Shown here piece after piece: positions 26,601-41,600 of a stretch of 64,000 nt of DNA. The position numbers were made by a program, and so were the translations under genes. How positions within the stretch are numbered: the first letter of the stretch is position 1; each line of letters starts with the position of its first letter. The DNA lies in assembly GCA_916610825.1 (NCBI GenBank), contig OU744448.1, positions 15,251,936 through 15,315,935 on the forward strand, in the 5' to 3' direction. The notes under the pieces were generated by a model. That model searched no databases and was not told the DNA's origin. It saw only the letters and a program-made list of their open reading frames with translations. The DNA comes from Haliclystus octoradiatus. Its lineage: Eukaryota > Cnidaria > Staurozoa > Stauromedusae > Haliclystidae.

Positions 26601-29600
26601 CAGACTGATATAAGCTGAACAATATGAAATAAAGAAATTCAAACCTCTTTTTTTCTTTCAGAATTTGTTCTCGAAAGACATTTCTCAAAGTTTTGTCAAA
26701 AATCGAGTCATTGTTGAATGAATGTAGATCTAACAGAAAGAAAACAGAAGTTTTAAAAATAAATGTTAGATAATCTTACATTGGAAGAGTCCAAGCTTTT
26801 AGGAGCACCATTTCCTTTTTGTATCAAATCTCAACGATGAATGATTTTTGCTAGACTTAAACATTCAAACATTACTCTTTCCACAAAATCATATCTATAT
26901 TATCATCTTTAAGGCCAAATGTCAGTGTATTACATATTTAATTGATGAATACTTCTGTATGCCTGCATACAAATATTTTGCAAAATGAATAAATACAATT
27001 GTTTGAACGAAAACCCCTGTTTATAGTGATATTTTAGTAGTTTTCATGTAATCTCGTATTTGTATTAATTAGCTTCATTTTCATGTAATGTAGTTAATAA
27101 TTAGCCTTGCACGGCAATTTATCTAGTTTGTATTCAAATAGTTTGTTTTGTAAGTTAAAGTTAGCGTGTTGGTGGAAGGCGCTGTTAGTTCATCAGCTCC
27201 ATGAACACAACCCTAATAAAATGTACTACGTTGCATTTCAACATGGTCTTTTTGCTAATTGACTATAATAGAACCATGGATTTAACACAATATTGCACAG
27301 TCCTGATTTTGGCCAGAGCAAAAATTAAAATTAATAAAATAATAAATGTTTATGTTTGAGCCAGATATCACAAATATGTTCATAATATCTAAGTATCTTA
27401 ATGATGTACATAATTCAAATCATATTTAGGTGTGCTGTTGTTGACGGTCAATATTTGATAATGTTATGCACATCATTTAGATGATAATTTGATAACGTAA
27501 GCAAATTTCAAAAGAAAGAAGAAGAGCAAATATAAGAATAATACATTATAGTTCAATACTGACATAATGATACTTGATAATGTAGCTATAGATACTGATA
27601 AATACTACTGTACACATCCCTTACCTGTTTGAGATTCATAGAACTCTTTCTTTGTTTGCTGTATTAATCTGTCACGCTCCAACTATAAAGAGAAAAACAA
27701 AATGTGGGAGGAATAAGCCTCAACCTTTAATCATCATCAGTTTTATTAAAATATTTACTACACCAGTATAACCAATTAAACTTAATGAGTGATAATTGTT
27801 GAGCTAATGTGAGAAATCAAATAACAATAAATTAATACAGTGTTTGTGACTGATGGAAAAAAAAGAGGAAAAATATTTGACATGGGGGTTCGAACCAGCA
27901 AATCCTACAGCGTTGCGAAACCTCGATATACCTGACACACTAACGATTGAGCTACAGTCTCTTTTGTTGATTGGCAAGATATTTAATTCAAGATCTTAAA
28001 CTTAGCATAGCGATTGTGTTCATTTCATAATTACCTGACTCATTACAGGAAGCAGATATGCCTTAGGTAATACAAATTTTAGTAGGCAGTATTTTAATAA
28101 TAATGTCAACGTTTATATTATCCAATATCAGAAACAAGTAGATTAATTTATTCAATAATTCAACTCCCTTTATCCTATAAATTGTAAACAATTAAAGTGG
28201 GAATAAACCCCCAGACTATCTTTACATATATAGTAGAACCCGACGTGAAAAAAACAATGGCGTAATTTTTTTTTCGATCTGGAAATTATTTCTTGGTGAA
28301 AAATGCCTTCAAAGTGGTGTTTTGGCCCAAATGTCGCTGAGGGAAAAAAGGGATTAAATCTAGCTTTATGACGACAAAGTCACAAGTCGTGTGGTTTTTC
28401 TAATAGACTTTAGATCGGATTAATCACGCGATGTTACGTTTGAGATGGCGTAGCTCTGTAACGGCAATCTATTTTTCTCTCCCACAAAACTGAGGTAAGG
28501 AAGAACATATAAACTCAAGAGTAGCAAAATTCCAGATGATTTAATGATTTTAAAGTTCACGAATTTGAAGAAAATAAAAATCAGAAAATATTTCATTCGT
28601 AGCGCGCGTTATACAGATTATATTTTGACATATCATTCTCACACATATTTAACACATATCAAAAGATTCTCTGGTGACCACAAAAGCTAGCTAAGTAGAA
28701 TTTATTGTTGTAAGCATATGTCTGCACTGAAAATGGAGTGTTCTTTTGAGGGTAAAAATCATAATGTATGGTGGGAAACGCTGTTTAGAACACCATAGCC
28801 GTCGGTTTTATAGTCCTCTTTTCACAGAAGCGAAATCCGTCCATCTGATTTCGCGTCTCTGTAGAAAGGTATTTTGTGCAAAGTAACTTCTGCACTGTAT
28901 TACTAATCCTATAAATTACAGATTGTGACGACATGATGCTAACATGTTCTACTTTATAGCCGAATGAGTGAATACTAGACTGGTAAAATAATTTTGTGGC
29001 GTATGTAAATTAAGGAACGAGACTTCACATTGCAAAACCCTAATTTTGTTAATCATATAACTTTGATAGAGAGGATAAAAATTTATGCAATGAAGATATA
29101 CCGCAAAACCGACAAATGATAGAATCTGCATTACTATAGTTCTAGTGGCTCTAGTATACGGCTGTAAACTTGAATAAGAACGTCCGAGCCCTCTATCATG
29201 TTTGTACTATTTTCCGATATTTTATAGAATTTTATAGTGTAATGTACTGAAGAATTCTCAATGGTTTTTTAAATATTGAATGCTTGGTGAATTAATGATG
29301 AACACTTTGTTAGACTATTGAGTATAATATATCTATCTATACAGTCGTATAAACTATACGATTACATGTTTTAAGTTTTACTAGACGAACATCAATTTCA
29401 AACTTAAACGTTGAAATGATAGTTGAAAAATGTCTATTTAATAATTTAGTAATACCGATAGTTAAATAAATCCGAAAAAGTACAATTAATACTTTGCAGT
29501 ACCAACTCCAGTACAATTAATACTTTGCAGTACCATACTCCAGGAAAAGTCGTCTGTGCATGCCCGTGCAAATCAAATCAGTTTACATTCACATTTAGAT

Positions 29601-32600
29601 CATGAAAAGGATATCTTGTAGAAATGTTTACTCAAGAACAACTTGCAGATCATAGAGTTAAAAATAGTTAAAACTTATATAGCGTAAGATCAAGCTATTT
29701 TGAAGGGTACGTGTCTACTAATTAAGATTTGAGAAGTACTGCGGTCACACAGAATACGTAACTAATATGTGTCACTAGACTAGTCACAAAGGAACAGTCG
29801 CACCGCCTGACATTTGTATTAATCCGCAATCTATATCAGATTCATCGCGCTTAATGACGCTACAAGAAATTATTTCGACCGAGCGTTTCAATAGATTTTA
29901 TTCTGCTCCTGAAATCACAAATTGCATCTTTTTTACGTAATTCGCCAGTTTATATGTTTGTTCATGGCTCAGGCTTGTCCGAAAGTTTTTTAGCGTGACT
30001 TCTCGGAGCTAGGTCACCTCAAAGATTACGTCGCGTGATCAGCCCACTCTTGAGTCTGTTAGACAAACCGCACGACTTGTGACTTTGTCGTCATAAAGCT
30101 AAATCCAATCCCTTTTTTTTCTCAGCGACATTTGGGTCAAAACACCACTTTGAAGGCGCTTTTCACCAAGAAATAATTTCCAGATCGAAAAAAAAATTAC
30201 GCCATTGTTTTTTTCACGTCGGGTTCTACTACATATGTAAAGATAGTCTGGGGGTTTATTCCCACTTTAAATACCCGTTCAAACGGAGATCTTTTTTCCA
30301 GTACTGTATTAAACAGGAATGTTTAGTAACAATACTTTGGTGAACAAATCATCTTACTATTATATTGTTATCAAACACAGCAAACAGTTAGTTTATCAGC
30401 CAAGAAAACTATTAATTTTGCTTGCTAGAAAAAGCGAGGAATGAAAACTGAAGTTGCTGATGCAGGCGTTTATGATTGGAAACAAACCATTGTCAATTTC
30501 ATCCTCAATTCCTTAGGTGCAAAATTTGCTTCATGCGGCGCAAAGTAAAAAGTTCTATTTTTATCGATATGGCGAGCATAGCAATAAATTAAGCAAAACA
30601 AATATTCCAAAAAGTCGCACAACGGTATTATCGTTCTGATAAGCTATAAAATAGGTGTTGACTTTAGGCCATTTCTGTGAACACTTTGTCAACAATTTTG
30701 GCCAAATCCGCGACCTAATTTTAAAGATACTCAACTTTAGTTGAGGCTGAATAAACTTATAACGAATAGGCCCAATTTCTACCGTAATAATGAATTTTGA
30801 ATATTGTGGCCAAAATCTCAAATAAAACTTACAATCTGCATCTTGTCCTTATGAAACTGTTCGTGAATTTTGGATGGCCTGTTTTTCATGAACTGTTTAT
30901 GAATGTTCCTAAATTTTATGAACAGTGTTCATCCACTCAACAAATACTTTCCAGGGATGGTAGGGTGATGATACAGAACCACCAAGTTTGGTATTTATGA
31001 ACCAGTACAGCTGATGACCCACGCAAGTCCTGGACCCTTGAAAATATTTGAGCATATCACCAGGAGAATGCATATCACTGCATAAGCTATTGACAGATTT
31101 TAAATTCCTATACTCAGAGTTGATGAAATATTTCATTTCTAAATTGTTGTGTTGTATCTGTAATTACTATCTTTGTAGAGGGTTACTACATGGTTGCCAT
31201 GTTTTGAGTTGATATTTACTAAACTCAAGGAAATGTAAAATAAACAAAAATACAACGGCTCGATCTGTTTACGCAGAAGCTGATTTTAGCACATTTTCAC
31301 CTAAAAGCGTCAGTTATTTCTGGATGACGCATCAACTTTGAGCTGAACCAATCATGAGGTATGCGGAAGACGATAGAATCACATGACCACTGTCAATGAA
31401 AAGCTATCTTCATGTGATTGTACCTAATATATTTAGAAGCAAAAAAACACAGTGTAAAATTTCTGGTTTTTTAAAACACGTGGGACCTGAAAATGCCACA
31501 ACAGCTCCAAACAATGTAACCCACCAATCAAATCAAATTGCAGGATTATGTTTGATTATGATGTGAAATTTTGTAAAGGGTTTTTGGTTGCTATTTCACA
31601 CATATTTCTACAATGATCACAATAAAAATGCTGTTGAAACATTGAAACTAATTTAAAAATACAGTCGAAATTGCTTAATATCGCCCCCTTTGGTACGGAT
31701 GAAAAGCGGGACATTAAGCGAGGTGGGATATTAAGCGAGGTAGGATTATGAGAGTTTATATGGAGAATTGAAAATAGAAATCATTATGTGGGGATATTAA
31801 GCAAGATGGGACATTAAAAGAGGGGATATTAACCGAGTTCTACTGTAGTATTAAATAAATTTTGTACAATGATTATCACACTGTTGTCTTTCAATATAAA
31901 ATATTGTGATACTACAAATCAGTTGTTTGTAGGTTGATCTCAATTTCAGGATATCAAATTTGTCTGGAAGAAATTGAATACAAAACTTAACACACATATT
32001 ATATTATGCGCTCAAAATCAAAAACTACACATTTCAAAGCTACGGTAGTGAAAGCTTCAATGCTAGGTTGATTGCCTTATGGTATAAACACTCACAAACT
32101 TCACACTCAATAAACAGCATTTTTCATAATTTGTTGTGATTTTATCGCATACTGGACATCCCGCTTATATTCATGTGTGAATTGATATGCGCTAAAAATA
32201 AATGAACATGGATTTTTGATTTTGATTTTTTGCCATTTTGAACAAATATATGCTTTGATTTTTTCTTATTTGATTTTCACATTTTTGCATGTTTTTCATA
32301 ACGTACTTATGTTGGGTTTTAACGTTTTTGAACTTGGACAAGACGAAATAAAGGATAAATTATGAGATTTCCTTGTTAAAACATTGTTAAAAGTGCTTCA
32401 TTCATAATACATGTAAATATTTGACTGCATTGTACCTTGCGGAGATCTTTTCTTCCCAATATATCTTTCAGTCGAGCCACACAAACACTGAAATGCATAA
32501 TTAATCAAATATGTGAATATGTGATACTTCCTTAAAACGTTATGGGATGACACAAATTCTTTCTCCATAGATTATAGAAAATACACATGCCTCATTTGCA

Positions 32601-35600
32601 CATGACCATTTGGTATTTCTGCACATGATGCCGACTGTGGTCGTTTTGTTTTGCCACACATACTTTTTAGCTTCTCGATAGCTTTGATGACTTTCTGAGC
32701 CTATTAAACCCCAGACAAAACACATTAAAACAAGAAATGTTGAGAAATACAATTGACATGTGATACATTATACTAAAGCACAATAATTTTTTCTACCTCT
32801 GAAAAAGCACATTTAACAGCAGATAGAAAAAGATGGTCAGGAATTTCATTGCCAAATCCTTCAATCATTACTAAAGCAGATAAATAAAATTAATGATGAT
32901 CAATTATATCAAAACAATTATTTTTATATGAAGTATGGTATCCAAAGAAGCTCTAATAAGTATTCGTTTTTTGATCACATCGCCTGAAGTAGGTTATAGG
33001 TTATAGATGCAAACTGCATAGAACATTCTTCTTTCAGTATTTAAGGAGACTTACTCATAAACATGGATCAGTAAAGAGCAATCATTAATCAGATTGTTTT
33101 CTATTCAGATATTTTGTTCTTGTATTTTTGCTTTGTGTGATCCAGAAATACGTCTCAAAAGTGTAACAATGTACATTAGAATTTTTTTCAAGTGGCTTTA
33201 CCTCTTTACAGCTTACACTAGGCAATTCATCACTAGGATTATCACTGCTGGTAGTCTCTGGGCGATTTCTCTGTATAGTCGACAAGCATCTAATATACCT
33301 CTGTCAAGGCAAAGCTTTAAAGAGGTGCCAACTGCTGCCAACTGCATAAGCACTTGGAGGAGAAAAATATCAAAATTAGAAATTTTAAACTTTTGAGACT
33401 TATATTTCATTTCCTGGATCACAAATTTTGATAAAATATATCTCTACATGTTTCTTTTTAAGAGACAGAAGCTTGAAATGTTTAGTGTCTTTTCCCGTAT
33501 AACTCTCTTACAGAAAATAAGCAGGATTTTAGTAAAATTTACAGATGATCATTATTTTGAAGCACACATAACACAAAATAAATTAACACAGACTCGTCAA
33601 GCTGATGTTAAATAAGGAAGAATCATAAACATGAATCTGCCGTTCGGCTGCATCTAATTTAAGTGGAAAATTTGTTTTATGATTAACAAAGAAAACATGA
33701 AAAAGAAAACACCATTATTTATATATTTATTCATTTATTTATTAATAAATATATAATAAATAAATATTAAAAATTATGTGCAAAATTAAATACAGTATGC
33801 TAAACATGGGTAGTAAATAGTTCTGTTAAATTACTTGAATAAGTAAAATTGAAATTAGCAAACACAAAAATCTAACAATGTTACTTATATTTCCAATCAC
33901 ATTTCTATTACATCAAGGTAGATATGAATAAATGAGTTCCAAATAATTTCAAAAGCACACGTATCTTTTACAAAATGAGATAAAAACAGGAAGTTGAACT
34001 TGAGTACATGCAATGTTGGTTTCATTTCATTGTGTACAACGCCAAGAACTGCAATATCTGGTGTGACCCCTGCGAAAACAGTTCAGGAGTTCATGAACAG
34101 TTCATGTACGTTAAATGGTCCCAAATTTTCATGAACTGTTCATGAACTCCTGAACTGCTTTTCGCAGGGGGACTATTGAGTCTTATTTCTTCTTCACTCA
34201 TCCCTCTAGTCCCTTTCCAAAATCTCTCCTCCTCATTAACCATAATTCATCAAAATGAGTTTATTATCTACTGTAATTAAAATATATTTTCAAATGTTCC
34301 ACTCCTTTTATAGTCTATTTTAATCTTTATTTTCAAATGTATTTGAAACATGTTATAATTTATTTTATTCGTTTAGCCATATTTAGTAATACTATTATTA
34401 TAATTTTCATTCTTGACTTATAATCTTATGTTAGTTACATGCTGTTTTAAATTTTACAAAACAATATTTCATTTATAACTTTATAAATTTACAGGTATCT
34501 CAAAATATTCAAGCATTGACTGCTTCAGGGATTAACCTTATTGTGTATAACTAATTAACTTTCAAGTACGTTGATTTGTATATTATTACTATTAAGTTTA
34601 AATGATTAAATAAACATACATCTATTTAGCCATCCTACGCAACATGTTGAGCAGATATTGGGTAAGGTGGCTGAATGAACCCAGCAAGTGCTCAACACAG
34701 CTCAACATTGTTGAGCTCGTGTACAGCAAATGTTGCGTTCATTTAGTCGGGGATTTAGTTCAGATTTCCTGTTTACATACGAATAAAAGCTGCAAAATGT
34801 TACCACTGTTAATAATTTTTAGTTCACTTTCAAGAAGAAACTATTTAACAGCCGCATCATATTCAGAACTTGATTCTTGAAAGTTTGTAAGAAAGTAAAT
34901 AGGTTGGTTAAATTTCATTTCCTTGTATGTCCCAATATTTTCATACATCATCGTCTGCTGCGTTCTGTGCTTTAATAAATGTTTATCAATTTGTAATCCA
35001 ATCATCTTATCTTAACCCATATTTGCAATTTTATTTTTGTGTGTTGTTATGTGTGTATATGTGCATTCATCTTTGCCAATCTGTGGTGTTAAACATTCAA
35101 TAAGAATAACAATCGATTTGTTATTGTCCATTGTGTGTAAATAGAGTATTTACGTTATCAAAATCCTTCCATGCTTCTGACGCGTCGAAGGAAAATATAA
35201 CTTTTGTTCCTATATTATTTCAACCCAAATAATTAGAAAGGAATTTTTTATTATTTACTTTAGATTCGATGTCGTCAACGTTCCATTGGTTTGTAGACAA
35301 TAACCGCCAATCGAAACCATGCGCCCTTCTCAGACTCCACCCTCTTTCAATATTTCTCACATTTTGTTGAGTTATTTACGAACCACGAGGTCAGTCATGT
35401 TTTGGTTAAGTAATTAGATGTATTTCCATAGAAATTATTGTTTAGATAAATTGTTAAGGGTGTTCAATAAATGGATAAATAAAACATGACATCATAGTTA
35501 TTTAGTTAAAAATAGAGCACTGCGTGAAGTTGTATAATTAGAAAAATGCCGATGTAAACTATTTAAATTGTATACTTATAGAAAATGATGTAAATGTATA

Positions 35601-38600
35601 TTAATGTTTTGCTGAGACCATCAAATGTAAGTAATTATAGATTATGCTTAATCATGTAGTAAATTAGTATAAATAACACACTGTTTCCTATTATTATTCA
35701 GTATGGGAATAACGTTCAAAACCTTAGACTGTCAATTATAATCAACATTACAGTAACTTGGTATTATTTCAATTGTGGGAATTATATGCACCATTAATGG
35801 ATATGGATTGTGTTTGTTTGAGTCTTCACTGTATTTGACTCTGCCTGTACTTATTAGAAAACAAAGAACAGTCGTAAGGACGAAACAAGTCAGAAATCAT
35901 GACAACTGTACAGTTCTCTTTCTAAGCAAAGTTACAACTGATTGGCTCCATATTTAATGTAGATAAATTAATTCTACTTATGAGTGGAAGCTATCGTAAC
36001 TTTTTCAGAATGTGCTACAATTTTAAAATCGTTTTATCTGAGAATAACTGAAGCGATGACGAACTATTTACGTCTGGAGATTCTCAACAGCAAACATAGC
36101 AAGAAATATCAACCATGACTTTTGCGAAAGATCGTATGCATGGAACAATTTTTGTGAGCAAAACGTTTTTAAAAAACTAAATTGGATTTGCTCATTTCAA
36201 TAACTGTGGAATATAAATGTTGTTGAATGTAATTCAGGTGATATTACACTTGGATGCACTAAGAAACCTCAGATGATTGACATGGCATGCCAATCATGAT
36301 AATGGCCTGGGAATAGATGGGGCATGTCTAAGGCTCATAGAACTGGGCATGTCTAAGGCTCAGAGATGTTCTCGTGCAATTATGTCATATCATCATACTT
36401 CTCTGACCTCAGCGTCAAGCACATCTCAGGCACTCATTCACATATCATCATACTGCTCTGACCTCTGCGTCAAACATATCTAGTGCAATCATTCGCATAT
36501 CATCATACTGCTCTGGCCTCGGCGTCAAGCATATATTGTGCAATCAATTGCATATCATCATACGGTTCAACCTCAGCGTCAGTCAAATTGTCAATGTGGT
36601 CAGCCACGCCTGCACCAATCCATTAATGTTCTCGAGATCACAACTCCATGGCGATATCATCCAACCACTAACATAATTGAAGTTTAGAAGGTTGCTCTAG
36701 AATCGTTGCACAAAGAAAGAGCTTGAATCACTCATCGGGCATCTTAACCACACAGCCAAACATGCATGGGCCGGCCCACATTTTTGTTCACAGACAGCTG
36801 AGCTTGATGTCTTCCATGCTTAAGGCAACTGATCGGAGTAAGCAAAGGATCCCCTTTGTTTGGTGAATGGTGGTATGGCTTTCCAACCAAGTGGAATGGT
36901 GTCTTCCATTAGTCGTACCTTGGTCTGGCTGCCATAAGTGATCTGGTGGTATTTGATGCCTCCAACACGATGAGATATGATTCATCAAGGAAACGATGGT
37001 TCAATCCATCAATCCATTTCATACAGAAAATTATTCCCATGACTCTTTATTGTGGTTCAATGGCAGGTGTTTCATCAATTTGCACCCTTGGCTGACTCAC
37101 TGGCAACAATGGAGCATCACATTGTGAAAGAATTAACAGGGCCCTGTTAGAATACCAGTGCTATCATTTTTCACAATAGCCTTGCATCTGCAACCAGAAA
37201 AACTTAGTAGGCCTACTCAGCTTACCCCCATATTTACTTAATTCAGCACTGCAGGAGATATAATTATCCTTGTCCAGCTAATGAGGCAACAAAGGCCTAT
37301 TGTCAATTTTCACTTAATAGGATCTCTACAGTACAGATCAATCAAAGTCCATTTGGCGGCAGAAAGATCCTACCACATAAGAGCATCAGTTTCCAAAACC
37401 TTCTTCCTGGATGTCTCAGAATGGAACTTAGTATGTCAAGTTATCAAGCACCATTCAGATAACGTCTGCTATCAATAGCTTAAATACACATGAAACTTAT
37501 TCCTTCAATTCACGAGACTCAAGCCACACATGTCGCATCACCCTTAATGTGTTGCTAGCACTCTGTCATAACTCGTATTCTGTCGCTCTAAAAAATGTAC
37601 AGTAGCAAGCCTTTCAGCCTTTCATTCAGATACACACTTTTGAGACAACTCAAGAAGAAGTACATACTATCTTCTTTCCCGCAATACGCACTCATACAAA
37701 ATTTCCAAAGCATACCCTTTTAGAAAAGCTTGTTTTCTTTACCGCACTGGGCACATGTGGCTACTATTTTTGCAATACATCAATGTCATAGTATCTCATC
37801 ATACTTGGAAATACAGGTGATCCGCAAGCCGCAATGGTGTCGCTGACCATTTAGTTAACTTGATTTGCCACGAAGGTTGGCAATGCCAACTGTACCTAGG
37901 AACATTTGCTAGGGTCTCACTTTCTCTATTACTTGCTAGGAATTGCTTCACTATTTCAATTCAATTTCTTCCCCTACATTTTCAATTCAAGGAATTAACC
38001 CTATATTCCCACGCGGTGCTTGGTATTCACTTTGGAGGAAATATAAGACAGTCCTTCCCTCCAAGCACCTTGGAGAATAACGTTGGTGGAGACATGCCTC
38101 TTTTTCAGTCAGATTGTGTCCAAAATGGCTGTATCCCACCGTCCAAGCACCCATGCCAAATTCTAGATGTTGTAGGCAGTCAAGTTTAATAATATTTATT
38201 ATTTTGGAGGTGATCATAAAAATACGCTAAAAGATTATACAATGGGGCGCCATTTTGAAGACTATGCATAATTTAGATGTTATCTCATCAAATCTTAGTC
38301 TGCGTTACAGATCGCGATTCATTCATAATGTATGTGGATGTAAAAAGCTATATTATTTTAACTAACAATGAAATTTTTATTTAATTTGCTATTGAAATCC
38401 TAACTGATAATGGCACAAAGAATAATCAGCCTATTTTCAACCGAAAAGTTGGATTTTACAAAGAACTATATCAGCTATATTTTACTGAAAAAATTTTCAC
38501 AGGTATGCTTTCTTAGCCTTTTACAGTAATAATTTGAACGTTGATAATTATGTCCTATTATTTAAGATGCATACAGTATCACCTATGAAACATCATAAAT

Positions 38601-41600
38601 GTCATAGTTACAGAATAAAGTTATTACAGATCATGTATCATGAATGTTGCTGTTATATAACAAGATTATTTACTACAGATGGATTATGGATGTTTGATAA
38701 TTAAGCTTTTAAATGTCTAAATAGCCAGATAAACCACTTTATAAAACAAGTAGAAAAAGGTTATCAGTGTCAAGCACTCTGATACAAACACTTTATTTCC
38801 TATTTGAGACACTCAAAAGCCAAAATCACTCGCCAGGCTACATACGATATTTTGAAGACTTTTTTATGTCTCATTAAGCATCCAGCATGTTTGAATCAAA
38901 ATACATAGCTATGAGCACTACTTTTTATGTGTTAAAGAGAGTATACATATAGGCACTAAACTCATACCAACTCTTGATTCAGATGATGCAACAATAAGAT
39001 CAAGGTCTGAGTCTTGTAGCTCAAGACGATTTGGATTGACAACAATTTTATCACCATGCAAGCCAACACGAACAGCCCCTGAAAGTCAGTAAGTAATTAT
39101 AATTAACTGTATATCATAGGTCAACATTAAATATAACTTGGCATTCTAATGTAATCTCTGATTGACAGAGAAACTAATTATAATTTAATCCTAGATATGA
39201 TATGGTCCAACAATTCCTGGAAACAAAATTCACATGTTCACGAACAGTTCATGACCAATTTTATGAAATTCTCCTGGAGGGTTCATAAAAATTTTAGTAA
39301 CCAGTTTATGAACTTGAAATTTCTCAAATGTTCATGAACATTAGGGCAATTTAAAGTACATGAACTCATGACTTTTTTTTCACCGAGGAAAAGACAAATA
39401 ACATAATTCAGAATATAATTGAAACATTAAAATGATCTGAGCTACAGCTTATGTTTTTGGTATTACTTACCAATTGGACCATACCATGGTATATCAGATA
39501 TAGCTAAGGCAGCAGATGCTAGAAAGGAGTGGTAAAATAAATATTATTATTAAATTTATTGTGACATAATTAGTAATAGCACCACATGTAATTAACATCA
39601 ATCTGCCACTTTTACAAACATTTATTACATCATGTTATATAATTATATTTGTTAGCTTGTAAACACAGCTCCAAGTAAAATAGATACCTTTTGGAAATTT
39701 GGATGATGATAAGCTACATTGAGCTTTTCAGAAAAAAGAGCATTAGCGAAGATTTGAACAAAATAAAGATTGCCGTATATGAAACAGCTATAATTTAGAA
39801 GTTGACGATTGGAGTCCATATCTTGGAAGGCTTCAATTTGATTTATATTATCGTTTTTTGTAAACTCAAGAGCTCACTAAGTAAAATCTAAGAAATACTT
39901 ACCACCATTGATTGCTAAAGTATCAGGCATCTGTTTACCGTCTGAAGACAGCAAGGTGCAGGTAACCTACAGAAGATATAACACGTAATAAGTAAACAGG
40001 AGCATGAATTGTATTATAAGGTGTGCAATTGCACGCGCACGCCTCCACGCACGCCCGATGCCCTTGGCAAGTGCTATCGGTCGCACGCCTAAACTCAATT
40101 CGTTACTGAAATTTTTTAACCGATTATTCATAAAAATTTCTTGCGCCAGCAATTTATCAAGCAGTAGCAATTTATTACACTCTCGCAAAGTGTATGTCCA
40201 AAGTACTTGATAATGCGAAGGTTGTGTTGTTTATTCTGTGTTTATGTACTATATTTGCTGTTAGCTTGTACCATGGTATTCCTTTAAGATCTTTGTATGG
40301 GTAAATATCTATTGTGGCACGAATGTGTTTGGCAATAGGACAAATCTATTATTATCGAAAACCGACAAAACCAATCAATTAAAGTTTAATCTAATTTTCA
40401 TAGTTTTCAAATTTTAACAACTACCGTAAAATTTATAATTTTATTTTTAGAATAGACACAAAGATGAGCCAAAAGCATTTTCCGTTACTCGGAGTTTCAC
40501 ACCTTTACTTTGCGTTTATCAGGTTTACTAAAAACTTAAAACATACCACTATACTCCTATAATTTTTGCTTTTCCTAATCTTTGTGTCTATTCTATATTA
40601 TGCTCTGTCTTAACAAACATTGAGCACTCTCACATACATCTGTTCATCTAATATTGTATTATATTATTATAATTTTATTTTTATCATATTCTTAATAGAC
40701 TGGACGTAAAGTTATTAAATAGCAAAAATACACTGTCTCATTTATGTGTATATTTTTAGTAATGATTTATCATCTTTATCCTAAATGCACCAACATTATT
40801 TATAAGTCTGTCATTTATTATTGCCATGTGATAATTTAATGTATTCTGCATCAAAGTGTAATACATCAAAGTGTTAGAGTCATCTCCTAAGTATATTTGT
40901 TTTGTTAATCGATTAACGGATATTCTATTTCCCAAATGTATTATGCATAGGCGTTCAGTGTGACTCTAGCATGCAGCATGCGTGCAGACAGACTTTTTCT
41001 TTGTATAGTTTGTCTGTGCATTAGCGCCAAATTTAGCGTACTGATTGTTCTTTCCACTGCCACTTTTTGGCAGTAAATTTATATTGGAAAATAAAAATAT
41101 GAACAATTGGCCAGTATTGTATTTTCCGGTGCATAAGGCAATTTTTAGCCTCAAATTTTGAAGCTAAAATCAAGGGGTCGACTTATACACCGAGTCTAAA
41201 ATTAGTAGTCAAAATCAAAGACAAAAACAACAACAATACAATTAAATCCTATATACAACGGACAACCTATATCGTTCATTTTGTCCGTATTGTTTTGTAA
41301 GTAATACAATTATTTTTCAGACAAGTGATTTCAAAACAATCTAATGCATGAATGGTTAATGTAATTCAAAACTGACGTGATCAAATTAAGTTGAATTCCT
41401 TTGTTTGCTCAAGTGTGAAAGGTCAAATAAACACATCAGTGTGAATGTCAAAAACACGCAAGAGTTTAAATGGATATACATAAAGCGAGCAAGACTTGAC
41501 AACTCGACAAACACGGCGGAGAGAATATCTTGGACTATAATACTAAATCATGATTTAATTTCCAATTTATTTACTTGGAAGCTGATCTGACCTATATAAC

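Noticed and set aside
27875..27965. Functional tRNA gene on the minus strand
   Set aside because: The A- and B-boxes are present but the acceptor and T-stems do not pair and no anticodon arm can be fixed, so it is listed only as tRNA-like.
37860..38217. Overlapping 109- and 76-codon ORFs on both strands
   Set aside because: No recognisable domain, no splice or start context; kept only as part of the unexplained GC-richer island.
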